A stretch of 64,000 bases of DNA, from positions 1 to 64,000 of the forward strand of contig SBEG01000023.1 of NCBI GenBank assembly GCA_009668975.1, given 5' to 3'. Below are positions 9,757 through 18,426 of this stretch, piece after piece. Under the pieces are notes generated by a model. That model saw nothing but the letters and a program-made list of their open reading frames with translations. It had not been told where the DNA came from and did not search any database. Position numbers and translations under genes: made by a program. Source of the stretch: Deltaproteobacteria bacterium (GTDB taxonomy: Bacteria; Desulfobacterota; Desulfuromonadia; Geobacterales; Geobacteraceae). The number at the start of each line of letters is the position of its first letter. Position 1 is the first letter of the stretch.

Positions 9757-11001
9757 ATGACATTTACTGAAAAGCTTTTGTCCCGTGTGTTGCGGCTGTC
9801 GCTTGTGATCGTGCTGGTGGTGTTGATGCAATCCGGGGTTGTTACGGCCGGGGAGTTCAGCTTTCACCCTTCGTTGGCCGTGAGAGAGGAATACACCGAC
9901 AATGTTTTTGAACAAAACGATCCTCGACGAAGTGATTTTATCACCCGGCTGATGCCCGGTCTTGCCTTGAAATACAATGCGCCATTGTGGGATTGGGATC
10001 TGGCCTACACCTTCGATTGTCGGATCTACGCCCGCAACAGCCGCAACGATGAATCAACCCACGATCTTGCCGCCAAAGGCCACATCAAGCTGATCGACGA
10101 GCTGTTGTTCCTTGATCTCTCGGACATCTATAAAAGAGTTTCCCTCGATGTGCGCCGCGACTATACCCAGGATGGACTGTTCGCCAATCAGTCCGATTCA
10201 AACATTGCAACTGCGTCACCCTATTTGGTCTTTCATCCGGGCGCCCGGACCACGCTTAAAACCGGGTATCGCTATACCAACGTCTGGTATCGGAATCCGA
10301 CCGCGATTGACAAAAGGGAACATAGCGGCTTTATCAACGCCAGCTATGAATATTCGTCGAAAGTGAGCTTCAACGCCGATTACACCTTTATCCATCAGAA
10401 CTCGGTGACTCCCTACAACCGGCACTCGCCCAGCGCCGGGGCACGCTACGAATATGCCGACAAGTGCTTCCTCTTTGCCCAGGGCGGCTATACCTGGGTC
10501 GATTACCAAGATGCTCCGGACTTCAATAAGCCCTTCTGGAGTGCGGGCATTACTCACACGCTCAATACCCTGACCATCACCCTTACCACCGGAGTCCAGT
10601 ACCCGGAAGACCCTTTGAGCGGATTTACCCGTCAAACTGACTACAACCTCGCGCTCACCAAGACCTTCGCACGGGGCGCAGCCGGTCTATCCGTCTACTA
10701 TGCGGATTATGAAGGAGAAACCGTCGATAGAACCAAGAAATACGGAGTCGGACTCACGGGGAAATACGATGTCACCGAAAGACTCTCCGGCAACCTGGCC
10801 GCCAACCTGGAAAGATACGAGTTCCGCGACCCATCCGGCCACACCCGCCGCATCTACGTCGCCCCTGGTTTGAGCTACGCCCTCCCCTGGGAAACAACAA
10901 TCAGTCTCTTCTATGCCTATGTCGACTACGATTCAGCTTCCAGGGTTGAGGACAACTACTCGGTGAACCGGGTAGCGCTGGAAGTGCGGAAGCAGTTTTA
11001 A
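9757..11001 (+). CDS. XrtA-associated outer-membrane beta-barrel protein
   Basis: A 414-residue outer-membrane protein of the PEP-CTERM-system-associated porin-like family. The signal peptide (about residues 1-31, with VIVLVVLMQSGVVTAGEF) is followed by many alternating aromatic strands (for example LAYTFDCRIYARN, TLKTGYRYTNVWY), and the chain ends in VRKQF, a terminal phenylalanine typical of Bam substrates. AGGGG lies 7 bases before the ATG at 9757; the TTG at 9751 is less likely. Probably the outer-membrane conduit or anchor of the exopolysaccharide machinery, by context only. Confidence 0.88.
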   Translation: MTFTEKLLSRVLRLSLVIVLVVLMQSGVVTAGEFSFHPSLAVREEYTDNVFEQNDPRRSDFITRLMPGLALKYNAPLWDWDLAYTFDCRIYARNSRNDESTHDLAAKGHIKLIDELLFLDLSDIYKRVSLDVRRDYTQDGLFANQSDSNIATASPYLVFHPGARTTLKTGYRYTNVWYRNPTAIDKREHSGFINASYEYSSKVSFNADYTFIHQNSVTPYNRHSPSAGARYEYADKCFLFAQGGYTWVDYQDAPDFNKPFWSAGITHTLNTLTITLTTGVQYPEDPLSGFTRQTDYNLALTKTFARGAAGLSVYYADYEGETVDRTKKYGVGLTGKYDVTERLSGNLAANLERYEFRDPSGHTRRIYVAPGLSYALPWETTISLFYAYVDYDSASRVEDNYSVNRVALEVRKQF

Positions 11002-11002
11002 C

Positions 11003-11067
11003 TGCAGTTGAACAGTGTAACAGCAAGGCAGTTGAACAGTGAGGCAGTGAAACAGTGGAACAGTTTT
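11003..11067. repeat. Octamer array, forward arm next to a four-helix-bundle gene
   Basis: Units AGTTGAAC, AGTGTAAC, AGTGAGGC, AGTGAAAC. The array overlaps the first codons of the open frame at 11055 and is mirrored by a reverse arm at 11492-11532. Confidence 0.85.
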
Positions 11068-11492
11068 GTGGAAAAGGGGATGTGACTGCATTCACAGAGC
11101 TTCTGAAAACTGCGGTTCGGGACTACAAGGAACTGATTGCATACCAGAAAAGTTACGAGTTAACCATCCTTATCTATCGGCTGACGGAGACATTTCCCAA
11201 GGAAGAAATTTATGGGCTTACAAGTCAGATCCGTCGGGCGGCTGTTTCGATCCCCTCGAACATTGCCGAGGGATTCATGCGGGGCGCCAAGGAATATGCA
11301 CAGTTTCTGAAAATAGCCTTGGGTTCAGCAGCTGAAGTAGAGACACAGTTATCACTAAGCAAAGACCTTGGGTATTGTAAGTCAGAAGATTTTATAACTG
11401 CCCAAGCCTTAACAACAGAGGTTCTGCGTTTGCTGGCCTCCTACATTAAAAGAGTGAACGAAAGACTAAATACCAGCAAAAAGAATAAATAA
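11055..11492 (+). CDS. Four-helix-bundle protein (S23/IVP, Avd-like)
   Basis: A small helical protein of the 23S rRNA intervening-sequence (S23) family, also related to the Avd accessory proteins of diversity-generating retroelements. Recognisable text: YKELIAYQKSYELTILIYRLTE, then PKEEIYGLTSQIRRAAVSIPSNIAEG and the C-terminal helices. The homologous region starts near residue 22; the first 20 or so residues come from octamer repeat DNA, so the true start is uncertain (GTG at 11055 or 11082). No rRNA lies nearby, so it is not an rRNA insertion here. It sits inside the exopolysaccharide operon between forward and reverse octamer arms. Function unknown. Confidence 0.85.
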   Translation: MEQFCGKGDVTAFTELLKTAVRDYKELIAYQKSYELTILIYRLTETFPKEEIYGLTSQIRRAAVSIPSNIAEGFMRGAKEYAQFLKIALGSAAEVETQLSLSKDLGYCKSEDFITAQALTTEVLRLLASYIKRVNERLNTSKKNK

Positions 11493-11532
11493 AAACTATT
11501 AACTATTTCACTGTTTAACTGTTCAACTGCTC
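11492..11532. repeat. Octamer array, reverse arm
   Basis: Units ACTATTTC, ACTGTTTA, ACTGTTCA, starting at the stop codon of the four-helix-bundle gene and ending before the deacetylase ribosome-binding site. Confidence 0.85.
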
Positions 11533-11544
11533 ACCTGAGGTTCC

Positions 11545-12417
11545 ATGCTCAACGCCTTAACCATCGATGTCGAAGACTACTTTCACGTAACTGCTTTCGA
11601 GCGGCATGTGCGCCGGGATGAGTGGGATAACTATGAGCTGCGGGTTGAGGCAAACACGCGCCGCATTCTTGATCTGCTCGATGAGTTCAATATCCGGGCT
11701 ACTTTTTTCGTCCTTGGCTGGGTGGCGGAGCGGGTGCCGGAGATGGTGCGTAATATCTCCGGGCGCGGGCATGAGATTGCCTGTCATGGGTACGGTCACG
11801 AACTGGTCTATCGCATCGGTCCGGAGCGGTTCCGGGATGATGTGCGGAAATCAAAGGCGCTGCTGGAGGATATCTGTGGCGAGCCGGTGGCCGGCTATCG
11901 GGCGCCAAGTTATTCAATTACGAACAAATCACTCTGGGCGCTGGATATTCTGATCGAAGAGGGCTTCAGCTATGATTCGAGTATTTTCCCGGTCCTGCAC
12001 GATACCTACGGGATCCCGGATGCTCCCCGCTTTCTCCACGAGATTGTCAGGCCGTCGGGAGTAATCAAGGAGTTTCCGCTTTCCACGCTGCCAGTCACGG
12101 TCGGGGGGAAAGAGCATCGATTGCCCATAGCCGGAGGCGGTTACCTGCGGTTGCTTCCTTCCTGGGTTGTCAGCCGTGGCATGCGCAGAATAAATACTGT
12201 TGAAAGAGAGCCGGCCGTACTCTACTTCCATCCCTGGGAAATTGACCCTGAGCAGCCGCGGATACGTGCCGGGCTGAAGTCGCAATTCAGGCACTACCTG
12301 AACCTGCATCGTACGGAAGGGAAGTTGAAAGCCCTGTTTGGGGAGTTGAGCTTCACGAGAATGAATGACGTGCTCAGTATCAAACCCATAGAAACAAGGT
12401 TGGTAGAGATCTCGTAA
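11545..12417 (+). CDS. XrtA-associated polysaccharide deacetylase
   Basis: A 290-residue NodB-type deacetylase that would remove acetyl groups from amino sugars of the exopolysaccharide. It opens with NALTIDVEDYFHV (metal and catalytic Asp), has ATFFVLGWVAERVPEMV, HEIACHGYGHELVY (metal-binding His pair, HxxxH) and YRAPSYSIT, and near the end LYFHPWEID (His of motif 5). There is no signal peptide, as usual for this PEP-CTERM-locus subfamily (DUF3473 C-terminus). GAGG lies 7 bases before the ATG. Confidence 0.93.
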   Translation: MLNALTIDVEDYFHVTAFERHVRRDEWDNYELRVEANTRRILDLLDEFNIRATFFVLGWVAERVPEMVRNISGRGHEIACHGYGHELVYRIGPERFRDDVRKSKALLEDICGEPVAGYRAPSYSITNKSLWALDILIEEGFSYDSSIFPVLHDTYGIPDAPRFLHEIVRPSGVIKEFPLSTLPVTVGGKEHRLPIAGGGYLRLLPSWVVSRGMRRINTVEREPAVLYFHPWEIDPEQPRIRAGLKSQFRHYLNLHRTEGKLKALFGELSFTRMNDVLSIKPIETRLVEIS

Positions 12418-12503
12418 TAAAACTTTGTCCATCGTCCCACTGTCATACCTCGGCACGTGGTTTTCCTAACCTCTACTCGCTATTCGCTATCAGACTATCT
12501 ACC

Positions 12504-13706
12504 ATGAATGTATTAATTGTTGATGAAGAAGTGCCATACCCCCCCAATACGGGGAAAAGACTCCGTACATACAATATTGTCAAGCGGCTGCAGGAGAAGC
12601 ATCAAATTACCTATCTCTGCTATGGAAACGAAGGGGAACTTCCGCCTGATTGTCCCAATGTGCGCTTTGTGACGTTGCAAAGCCCGATAATTCCACAAAG
12701 AGGGCTTTCTTTCTATGGTGCTCTGCTGAAGAATCTCTTTTCTCGTTATCCCTATGTGGTTGACCGACACTATTCCGAGATTATGAGCAGAAGAGCAACC
12801 TCGCTGACCGGCAAGGACCGGTTCGATCTGGTTCATTGCGAGTGGACGCCCTATACGGAGAATATTCTGCCGCTATTGCACGGCATGCCGTCCGTGCTGT
12901 CCGCACATAATGTGGAGGCGCAAATCTGGGAGAGATACTTCCTGTCGGAGCAAAATCCGCTGAAAAAAGCCTACATTCATATTCAATGGCGGAAGCTGTT
13001 GAAATACGAGAGATTGGCCTGTACGCGTTATTCTGAGGTAACCGCGGTTTCCGCTGCGGATAAGGGGATATTCGAACGGCAGTATGGCTGCGGAAATATT
13101 ACCGTTGTTTCGAACGGAGTGGATGAAACATACTTTGTTCCGGCGGACTCCCTGCGCAACCCCTATGGAATGGTCTTTACCGGTTCAATGGATTGGAGGC
13201 CGAACCAGGATGGCATCTATCATTTTCTCAAAGATATCTACCCGTTTATCAAGCAGAAGATTCCCCAAGCCACTGTTACGGTAGTGGGACGGAAGCCTCC
13301 CCAATGGCTCGTCGACCTTGCCGGGGCAATTCCCGGAGTTGTCGTAACCGGTACGGTGGATGATGTGCGGCCTTTTATTGCTGAAAACGCCTTGTACATC
13401 GTTCCTCTCAGGATTGGCGGCGGTTCACGGTTGAAGATCCTGGAGGCGTTTTCGATGGAGAAACCGGTTCTTTCGACTTCAATCGGCGCAGAAGGACTCG
13501 AGGTGGAGGACGGCGCCCATCTGCTGCTGCGTGATGGCCCGGAATCATTTGCACAAGCTGCCATAGAGATGCTTTCCAATCCGCAACGGTACGAAACTCT
13601 CGGGAAAAGCGGACGCGAGCTGATCCTGAACAAATATACCTGGGACTCTATCGCTACGGTAATGGATGGCGTCTGGCGACGGGCCGCAGGAAAGTGCAAT
13701 GGATAA
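12504..13706 (+). CDS. Glycosyltransferase, XrtA-system GT4 type (stp1-like)
   Basis: A 400-residue GT-B glycosyltransferase. The N-terminus NVLIVDEEVPYPPNTGKRLRTYNI and the sentence SAHNVEAQIWERY match the PEP-CTERM/XrtA-associated sugar transferase subfamily. The nucleotide-sugar half has VVSNGVDETYF, GMVFTGSMDWRPNQDGI and PLRIGGGSRLKILEAF (EX7E-like region). It overlaps the next gene by 8 bases. The stretch before it (12418-12503) has no clear octamer array. Confidence 0.9.
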   Translation: MNVLIVDEEVPYPPNTGKRLRTYNIVKRLQEKHQITYLCYGNEGELPPDCPNVRFVTLQSPIIPQRGLSFYGALLKNLFSRYPYVVDRHYSEIMSRRATSLTGKDRFDLVHCEWTPYTENILPLLHGMPSVLSAHNVEAQIWERYFLSEQNPLKKAYIHIQWRKLLKYERLACTRYSEVTAVSAADKGIFERQYGCGNITVVSNGVDETYFVPADSLRNPYGMVFTGSMDWRPNQDGIYHFLKDIYPFIKQKIPQATVTVVGRKPPQWLVDLAGAIPGVVVTGTVDDVRPFIAENALYIVPLRIGGGSRLKILEAFSMEKPVLSTSIGAEGLEVEDGAHLLLRDGPESFAQAAIEMLSNPQRYETLGKSGRELILNKYTWDSIATVMDGVWRRAAGKCNG

Positions 13707-14841
13707 ACGATTGAATATCCTGCATCTGCGCGCCAGCAATTTCGTCGGGGGGCCGGAGAAACAGTTGCTCGAACACATCAGGAGGATCGACCGGAAAAAA
13801 TACCGGCTCAGCCTGTGTACTTTTGAGGGGGGAAACGAAGTATCCCAGTTGCGCTCCATTGCAGAAGCCTCTGGAATTGAAACGCATGAACTGAGTGACA
13901 CGTCACCATTCGATCCACGAGTGATTTTTAAACTCTCCGGGATAGTGAAGAAGCTAAACATTCACCTCCTGTGCACCCACGGCTACAAGCCGAACATAAT
14001 CGGAAGATTTGCCTCCTGGTTGAGCGGGGTCCCGGTAATTGCCATATCCAGAGGCTGGACGGCGGAAAATCGCAAAATACGTTTTTACGAGAGGCTGGAT
14101 AAAATCTTTCTCCACCTTTCCGATCATGTGGTTGCCGTGTCAGGTGGGCAACGGGAGAAAATAAAAAAGCTCGGTGTCGGTTCCGGAAAAATATCGGTCA
14201 TTCACAACGGGATCAACCTTGCAGAGATCCCCCAGGCTCCATCAGCAATGTTGCGCGCTTCTTTCAATCTGCCTGAAGATGCAGTGATAATAGCCTCGGC
14301 AGGAAGGCTAAGCCCGGAGAAAAATCAGTCAGGAATGATAGAAGTTGCGAGGCAGGTCGTCTCCTGTAACAACAAGGCCTATTTCGTCATCTTTGGCGAA
14401 GGTTTTCTCCGGGAAGAGCTGGAAAGGCAGATCGAGGCGGCCGGGCTGCAGGGCAGATTTCTCCTGCCCGGATTTCGCGGCGACCTGCAGTCACTGCTGC
14501 ACGAAGTGGACATCTTCATGCTGCCTTCATTTACCGAAGGTCTGCCCAATGTTGTCCTCGAAGCATTTGCAGTCAGGAAACCGGTGGTTGCGAGCGCAGT
14601 GGGGGGGACTCCAGAAGTTGTAACACACGGTGTCTCGGGATTTCTGGCCGGCCCTGGGGAACTCGGCAAGATGGCGGAATATGTTCATCAGTTGGTGAAC
14701 GATCCCGCTCTCAGGGATTGCATGGGGGAGAGAGGCTACCGGCATATTGAAGAAGAGTTTGGTTTTGAGCAACAGACTCAGAAGTATGAGGAGCTGTATT
14801 CAATAGTTTCGAAGTCACGGAGGGAAGCAGTCACGGAGTGA
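13699..14841 (+). CDS. Glycosyltransferase family 4
   Basis: A 380-residue GT4 enzyme: acceptor half with ILHLRASNFVGGPEKQLLEHI, donor half with VIHNGINLAEI, SAGRLSPEKNQSGMIEVA and FMLPSFTEGLPNVVLEAFAVRKPVVASAVGG (the EX7E motif). The ATG at 13699 overlaps the previous gene and has AGGAAAG upstream; a longer frame from 13666 is unlikely. The last codons (KSRREAVTE) are read from octamer repeat DNA (AGTCACGG units), so the C-terminus has been rewritten by the repeat. Confidence 0.9.
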   Translation: MDKRLNILHLRASNFVGGPEKQLLEHIRRIDRKKYRLSLCTFEGGNEVSQLRSIAEASGIETHELSDTSPFDPRVIFKLSGIVKKLNIHLLCTHGYKPNIIGRFASWLSGVPVIAISRGWTAENRKIRFYERLDKIFLHLSDHVVAVSGGQREKIKKLGVGSGKISVIHNGINLAEIPQAPSAMLRASFNLPEDAVIIASAGRLSPEKNQSGMIEVARQVVSCNNKAYFVIFGEGFLREELERQIEAAGLQGRFLLPGFRGDLQSLLHEVDIFMLPSFTEGLPNVVLEAFAVRKPVVASAVGGTPEVVTHGVSGFLAGPGELGKMAEYVHQLVNDPALRDCMGERGYRHIEEEFGFEQQTQKYEELYSIVSKSRREAVTE

Positions 14842-14987
14842 AAGCAGTTCCGGAGTCACGGAGTAGCGAAGTGAAGAACGGAAAACGGCTGTAGTAAGGG
14901 TTCAGCTTCGAGACTACGCAACTACGCGACTTCGAAACTGCCTTTAGAGACTCCGAGACTCCGCAACTTCGAGACTGCCATTAAAGA
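14811..14987. repeat. Octamer array, AGTYACGG family, inverted and overlapping a coding end
   Basis: Forward units AGTCACGG, AGTTCCGG, AGTAGCGA (14814-14875) are followed by reverse units ACTACGCA, ACTTCGAG, ACTCCGAG, ACTCCGCA (14905-14979). The forward arm encodes the final residues of the GT4 gene and the reverse arm ends just before the four-helix-bundle start. Confidence 0.88.
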
Positions 14988-14989
14988 CC

Positions 14990-15361
14990 ATGGGACGAAA
15001 TTTTCGGACAATACGGGCCTGGGAGTTGGCTGATGACCTGGCTGTTGCTGTATATCACGCCACTCAGGGGGTCCCCCGGGACGAAATATACGGTCTAGTT
15101 TCCCATATGCGCCGGGCAGCAGTCTCAGTCGCCGCGAACATCGCGGAAGGGTCAGCCAGAAAAACCAGGAAAGATTTCATGCACTTTCTGAATATTGCCC
15201 AAGCGTCGCTGGTGGAAGTTGAATACCATATCCACCTGAGTGAACGGCTAGGCTACTTGTCTGCTGAAGCGACAAATGATTTATCGTTGGCTCACAGAGA
15301 AACGGCAATAACGCTTAACGGGTTTATAAAATCGCTCGAACGGAATCAGTTGAATGGATAA
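14990..15361 (+). CDS. Four-helix-bundle protein (S23/IVP, Avd-like), second copy
   Basis: A 123-residue member of the same family as 11055-11492: FRTIRAWELADDLAVAVYHATQG, PRDEIYGLVSHMRRAAVSVAANIAEGSAR, then helices with VEVEYHIHLSERLGYL. Only moderately similar to the first copy, so this is not a recent tandem duplicate. The ribosome-binding site is weak. Its stop overlaps the next start by 8 bases (15354-15361). Octamer DNA lies on both sides. Confidence 0.87.
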   Translation: MGRNFRTIRAWELADDLAVAVYHATQGVPRDEIYGLVSHMRRAAVSVAANIAEGSARKTRKDFMHFLNIAQASLVEVEYHIHLSERLGYLSAEATNDLSLAHRETAITLNGFIKSLERNQLNG

Positions 15362-16607
15362 CACCAAAACCCATACACAATGTAACGTTGAAACTCAGAA
15401 ACTCCAGCACTCCAAGACTGGATTTGCAGGAGACTCCACGACTTCGCAACTCAGAGACTCCGAGACACCTCGACTTTGCGACTCCGAGACTGCTTCACAA
15501 AAAGCCTCCGAGACTGCCTTCCTCACCGTAGTCATGCCAGTCCGTAACGAGGAACGGTTCATTGCGGATACACTTGGCCAGCTTTTGCTGCAGGATTACC
15601 CTGAAAATTGTTACGAGATCATTGTAGCTGACGGCATGTCCGACGATCGGACCCGTGAGATCGTACGCGTCACAAGTGAGCAGCATCCCCAGATAAAACT
15701 TTTGGACAACCCGAAACGCTTATCCAGCGCAGGACGTAATGTCGGGTTCAAAAATGGCAAGGGTGATTACTTCCTGGTGGTGGATGGGCACTGTTTCATT
15801 CCGGACAACCGGCTTTTTCGGAATGTCGTGGAGTGTTTTGAGAAAAGTGCTGCTGATTGTCTGGGGCGGCCGCAACCTCTTGATCCACCGGGACTCACCA
15901 GATTTCAGCAAGCAGTGGCCATGGCGAGGGGTTCGAAATTGGGCCATGGCGGTGATTCGCTCATTTACGGGGCGTTTGAAGGGTATGCCAGCCCGGTGAG
16001 TAATGGTGCGGCATATAGGCGTGATGTTTTTGAAAAGATCGGCTTTTTGGACGAAAACTTCGATGCCTGTGAGGATTTGGAGTTTAATTATCGGGTTGAA
16101 AAGGCTGGATTGAAAGCCTTTACAAGTCCAAAGCTTACGGTTCGCTACTACCCGAGGGAAGATCTGAAGGGATTGTTCCGCCAGATGGTCCGCTATGGCC
16201 GCGGACGTTTCCGCTTTAATCGCAAACATCCGGAGGCCGTCACGCTGAATCAGCTGGTACCGGCTGCATTTGTTGCAGGATTGATGCTGTTTGCTGTTTT
16301 CGGGCTTGTTTCGTTAGTTGCAATGGGAGGGACAGTCTCGGAGTCACGGAGTTTCGGAGTTACGAAGTTGATGTCCGTGCTGCACCTGTTCTATGCCGTA
16401 CTTGTCCTGGCTGAGTCTTTCCGCCTGGCAAAAAATAATCAATGGAAATGTCTTTCTGCGCTACCGAGGATATTTTTCACCATCCACTTCGGCTTGGGGT
16501 ATGGATTCGTTGCGGAAGCGGTGAAATGTGTACTTTCCTGGGAGGGAAAGGTAGTTGCTGAGTCACGGAGTAAGAAGCAGTTGCGAAGTGACGAAGTTAC
16601 GGAGTGA
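15354..16607 (+). CDS. Glycosyltransferase family 2, with repeat-encoded N-terminus, insert and C-terminus
   Basis: GT-A fold glycosyltransferase of 417 residues. The catalytic core starts near residue 58 with TVVMPVRNEERFIADTLGQLL, followed by IVADGMSDDRTREIV, the DxD-like VVDGHCF, and ACEDLEFNYRVEKAG. Two or three membrane helices follow (QLVPAAFVAGLMLFAVFGLV and later). About 55 residues before the core (with RDSETPRLCDSETASQKASET) are translated octamer DNA; a further stretch (ESRSFGVTK, near residue 330) and the C-terminal ESRSKKQLRSDEVTE are also octamer-derived, all in frame. No start codon nearer the core is in frame, so translation probably couples to the upstream four-helix gene. 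Confidence 0.85.
   Translation: MDNTKTHTQCNVETQKLQHSKTGFAGDSTTSQLRDSETPRLCDSETASQKASETAFLTVVMPVRNEERFIADTLGQLLLQDYPENCYEIIVADGMSDDRTREIVRVTSEQHPQIKLLDNPKRLSSAGRNVGFKNGKGDYFLVVDGHCFIPDNRLFRNVVECFEKSAADCLGRPQPLDPPGLTRFQQAVAMARGSKLGHGGDSLIYGAFEGYASPVSNGAAYRRDVFEKIGFLDENFDACEDLEFNYRVEKAGLKAFTSPKLTVRYYPREDLKGLFRQMVRYGRGRFRFNRKHPEAVTLNQLVPAAFVAGLMLFAVFGLVSLVAMGGTVSESRSFGVTKLMSVLHLFYAVLVLAESFRLAKNNQWKCLSALPRIFFTIHFGLGYGFVAEAVKCVLSWEGKVVAESRSKKQLRSDEVTE
15390..15520. repeat. Octamer array inside the 5' end of the GT2 gene
   Basis: Reverse-type units ACTCCAGC, ACTCCAAG, ACTTCGCA, ACTCCGAG, translated in frame as part of the protein. Confidence 0.85.
16333..16373. repeat. Octamer array inside the GT2 coding region
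   Basis: Units GAGTCACG, GAGTTTCG, GAGTTACG, AAGTTGAT, about five in a row, between two membrane helices of the GT2 protein. Confidence 0.85.
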
Positions 16608-16729
16608 AGAACGAAAGACAGCAGATGCAAACATACAGCTTCGCTACTCCGAGACTCCGCTACTTCGAGACTGCTTTAGAGACTTCGAGACTGCCTTTGG
16701 AGAGACTACACAACTACGAGACTGCCTTC
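16557..16729. repeat. Octamer array, inverted, overlapping the GT2 3' end
   Basis: Forward units AGTCACGG, AGTGACGA, AGTTACGG (16561-16607) encode the GT2 C-terminus; reverse units ACTCCGAG, ACTCCGCT, ACTTCGAG, ACTACGAG (16644-16722) run up to the next start. Confidence 0.87.
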
Positions 16730-17848
16730 ATGATCAAAATCGCCTTCGTTATCGACACGATAGAATCGCCAACCGCCGGAACGGAGAAGCAGCTGCTTCT
16801 GCTTCTCAAGCACCTGGACCGGACAAAATTCAAGCCGTACCTCTGTGTATTGAGATCGTCTAAATGGCTGCGGGAGGAGTTTGATCTCTGTGAATTGATT
16901 GATGCAGATATTCTTTCGTTCAAGAAACTGTCGGCTTATCGGAATATTTACAAGTTATCCCGGTTTTTTCGCGCTGAGGGAATTGATATTGTACAGACGC
17001 ACTTTGTAGATGCAAACAAGATTGGGATTGTTGCTGCCAAGCTTGCCGGGGTGAATACAATAATTTCCACTCGCCGTAATCAAGGTTACTGGCACAGCGA
17101 TCGAGAGTTATGGATTCTTAAATTGCTAAATCCTTTTGTTACGGCTTTTATTGCAAATTCTGAGAGTACGAAGGTTTGGGTAATCCAAACAGAAGGTGTT
17201 GAGGAAAGTAGAGTAAATGTTGTATGTAACGGTATTGATTTGGAGTTGTACGAAAAAAACTGCGGCAAGCAAATGCCTAGACATCGATTTAACATCCCCG
17301 ATGATGCCCCTGTAGTGGGAATAGTCGCAAACTTGAGGCCGGTTAAAGGAATCGATGTTTTTCTTCGTGCCGCGGTAGTTATTTCTCAGTCATATCCAGA
17401 CGCTCGTTTTCTAATTGTAGGTGAGGGAACTGAAAGGGTGGCATTGGAAAAATTGGCAGTAGAGCTCGGTTTGGAAGAACAGGTATTATTTCTAGGAAGA
17501 CGAGAAGATGTTGCTGATATTCTTAAGCTCTTTAATGTTGCCGTCCTCAGCTCACACTCTGAAAGTTTTTCGAATGCAATTATTGAATATCTCACAGCTC
17601 GTCTACCAGTTGTGTGCACCGATGTTGGCGGTGTTCGGGAGGCCGTCAAGGATGGTGTTAATGGATTCGTAGTACCTATTGGTGTGCATGAAAGACTTGG
17701 AGAGCGGGTTGTTGAAATTCTTGATTCAGGTGCAGCAGCAGAGATGGGGAGGCAGAGTCGAGCCACCGTCGAGAAGTTTTTTGGTCTTCAAGCGATGAGA
17801 ATAGCCACGGAAAGAATCTACATCCGTTTTGCATCGGGGTCGTTATGA
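16730..17848 (+). CDS. Glycosyltransferase family 4
   Basis: A 372-residue GT4 enzyme: MIKIAFVIDTIESPTAGTEKQ at the N-terminus, VVCNGIDLELYEKN, GIVANLRPVKGIDVFLRA, LIVGEGTERVALEKLA, and ILSSH/SESFSNAIIEYLTARLPVVCTDVGG (EX7E). The start at 16730 is where homology begins; a longer frame from 16604 would add 42 residues of repeat-encoded sequence. Ribosome-binding site weak. From here base composition turns AT-rich. Overlaps the next gene by 4 bases (ATGA). Confidence 0.88.
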   Translation: MIKIAFVIDTIESPTAGTEKQLLLLLKHLDRTKFKPYLCVLRSSKWLREEFDLCELIDADILSFKKLSAYRNIYKLSRFFRAEGIDIVQTHFVDANKIGIVAAKLAGVNTIISTRRNQGYWHSDRELWILKLLNPFVTAFIANSESTKVWVIQTEGVEESRVNVVCNGIDLELYEKNCGKQMPRHRFNIPDDAPVVGIVANLRPVKGIDVFLRAAVVISQSYPDARFLIVGEGTERVALEKLAVELGLEEQVLFLGRREDVADILKLFNVAVLSSHSESFSNAIIEYLTARLPVVCTDVGGVREAVKDGVNGFVVPIGVHERLGERVVEILDSGAAAEMGRQSRATVEKFFGLQAMRIATERIYIRFASGSL

Positions 17849-18426
17849 AAAGTCTCGTCAAGCAAGCGCTGTCCGCATTTGGAATCTTGGTGACTTCACC
17901 GCTAGCATTTCTCTACCGCCTCTCAGGTTCTGATTCTCTTTTTGTCGGTCAGGGACAACTTTTGGCCCTTATTCCTGGAAAGATTGGCAGTTATTTCAGG
18001 GTCGCGTATTACAATATGACCCTTTCTAAGTGCCCCCGTGAAGGATACATCGGATTTGGCAGTTACTTTTCGCATCCTGAAGTAGAGCTTGGAACCGGAT
18101 ACTACATTGGTGCTTATTGTATTATTGGTATGGCAAAAATCGGTAATCATGCCACAATTGCCAGTGGGGTTTATATACTTAGTGGGAAAAAACAGCATGG
18201 GTATAAAGAGATAGGTAAGCCAATTCAAGAACAGCCAGGTTTTTTTGAGCAGATTTATATTGGGGAGAACTGCTGGATTGGTAATGGCGCCATAGTTATG
18301 GCTGATCTAGGTGTCCAGAATGTTGTTGCGGCTGGTGCGGTTGTGTCGTGCAAAACAGGAGACTATGAGGTTTATGCAGGTAATCCTGCTATGTTAGTTA
18401 AGAACATTAATAAGGTGAGTGAATGA
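17845..18426 (+). CDS. Hexapeptide-repeat acyltransferase
   Basis: A 193-residue left-handed beta-helix acyltransferase that would O- or N-acetylate the glycan. Hexapeptide turns are visible (IGFGSYFSHPEVELGTGYYIGAYCII, IGNHATIASGVYILS, IGENCWIGNGAIVMADLGVQNVVAAGAVV), with the late segment VYAGNPAMLVK typical of the WcaF/maltose-acetyltransferase branch. Linked by ATGA overlaps to both neighbours, so it belongs to the same transcript. Confidence 0.88.
   Translation: MKSLVKQALSAFGILVTSPLAFLYRLSGSDSLFVGQGQLLALIPGKIGSYFRVAYYNMTLSKCPREGYIGFGSYFSHPEVELGTGYYIGAYCIIGMAKIGNHATIASGVYILSGKKQHGYKEIGKPIQEQPGFFEQIYIGENCWIGNGAIVMADLGVQNVVAAGAVVSCKTGDYEVYAGNPAMLVKNINKVSE

Noticed and set aside
11055..11492. 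Four-helix-bundle gene as a real 23S rRNA intervening sequence
   Set aside because: No rRNA sequence in the window.
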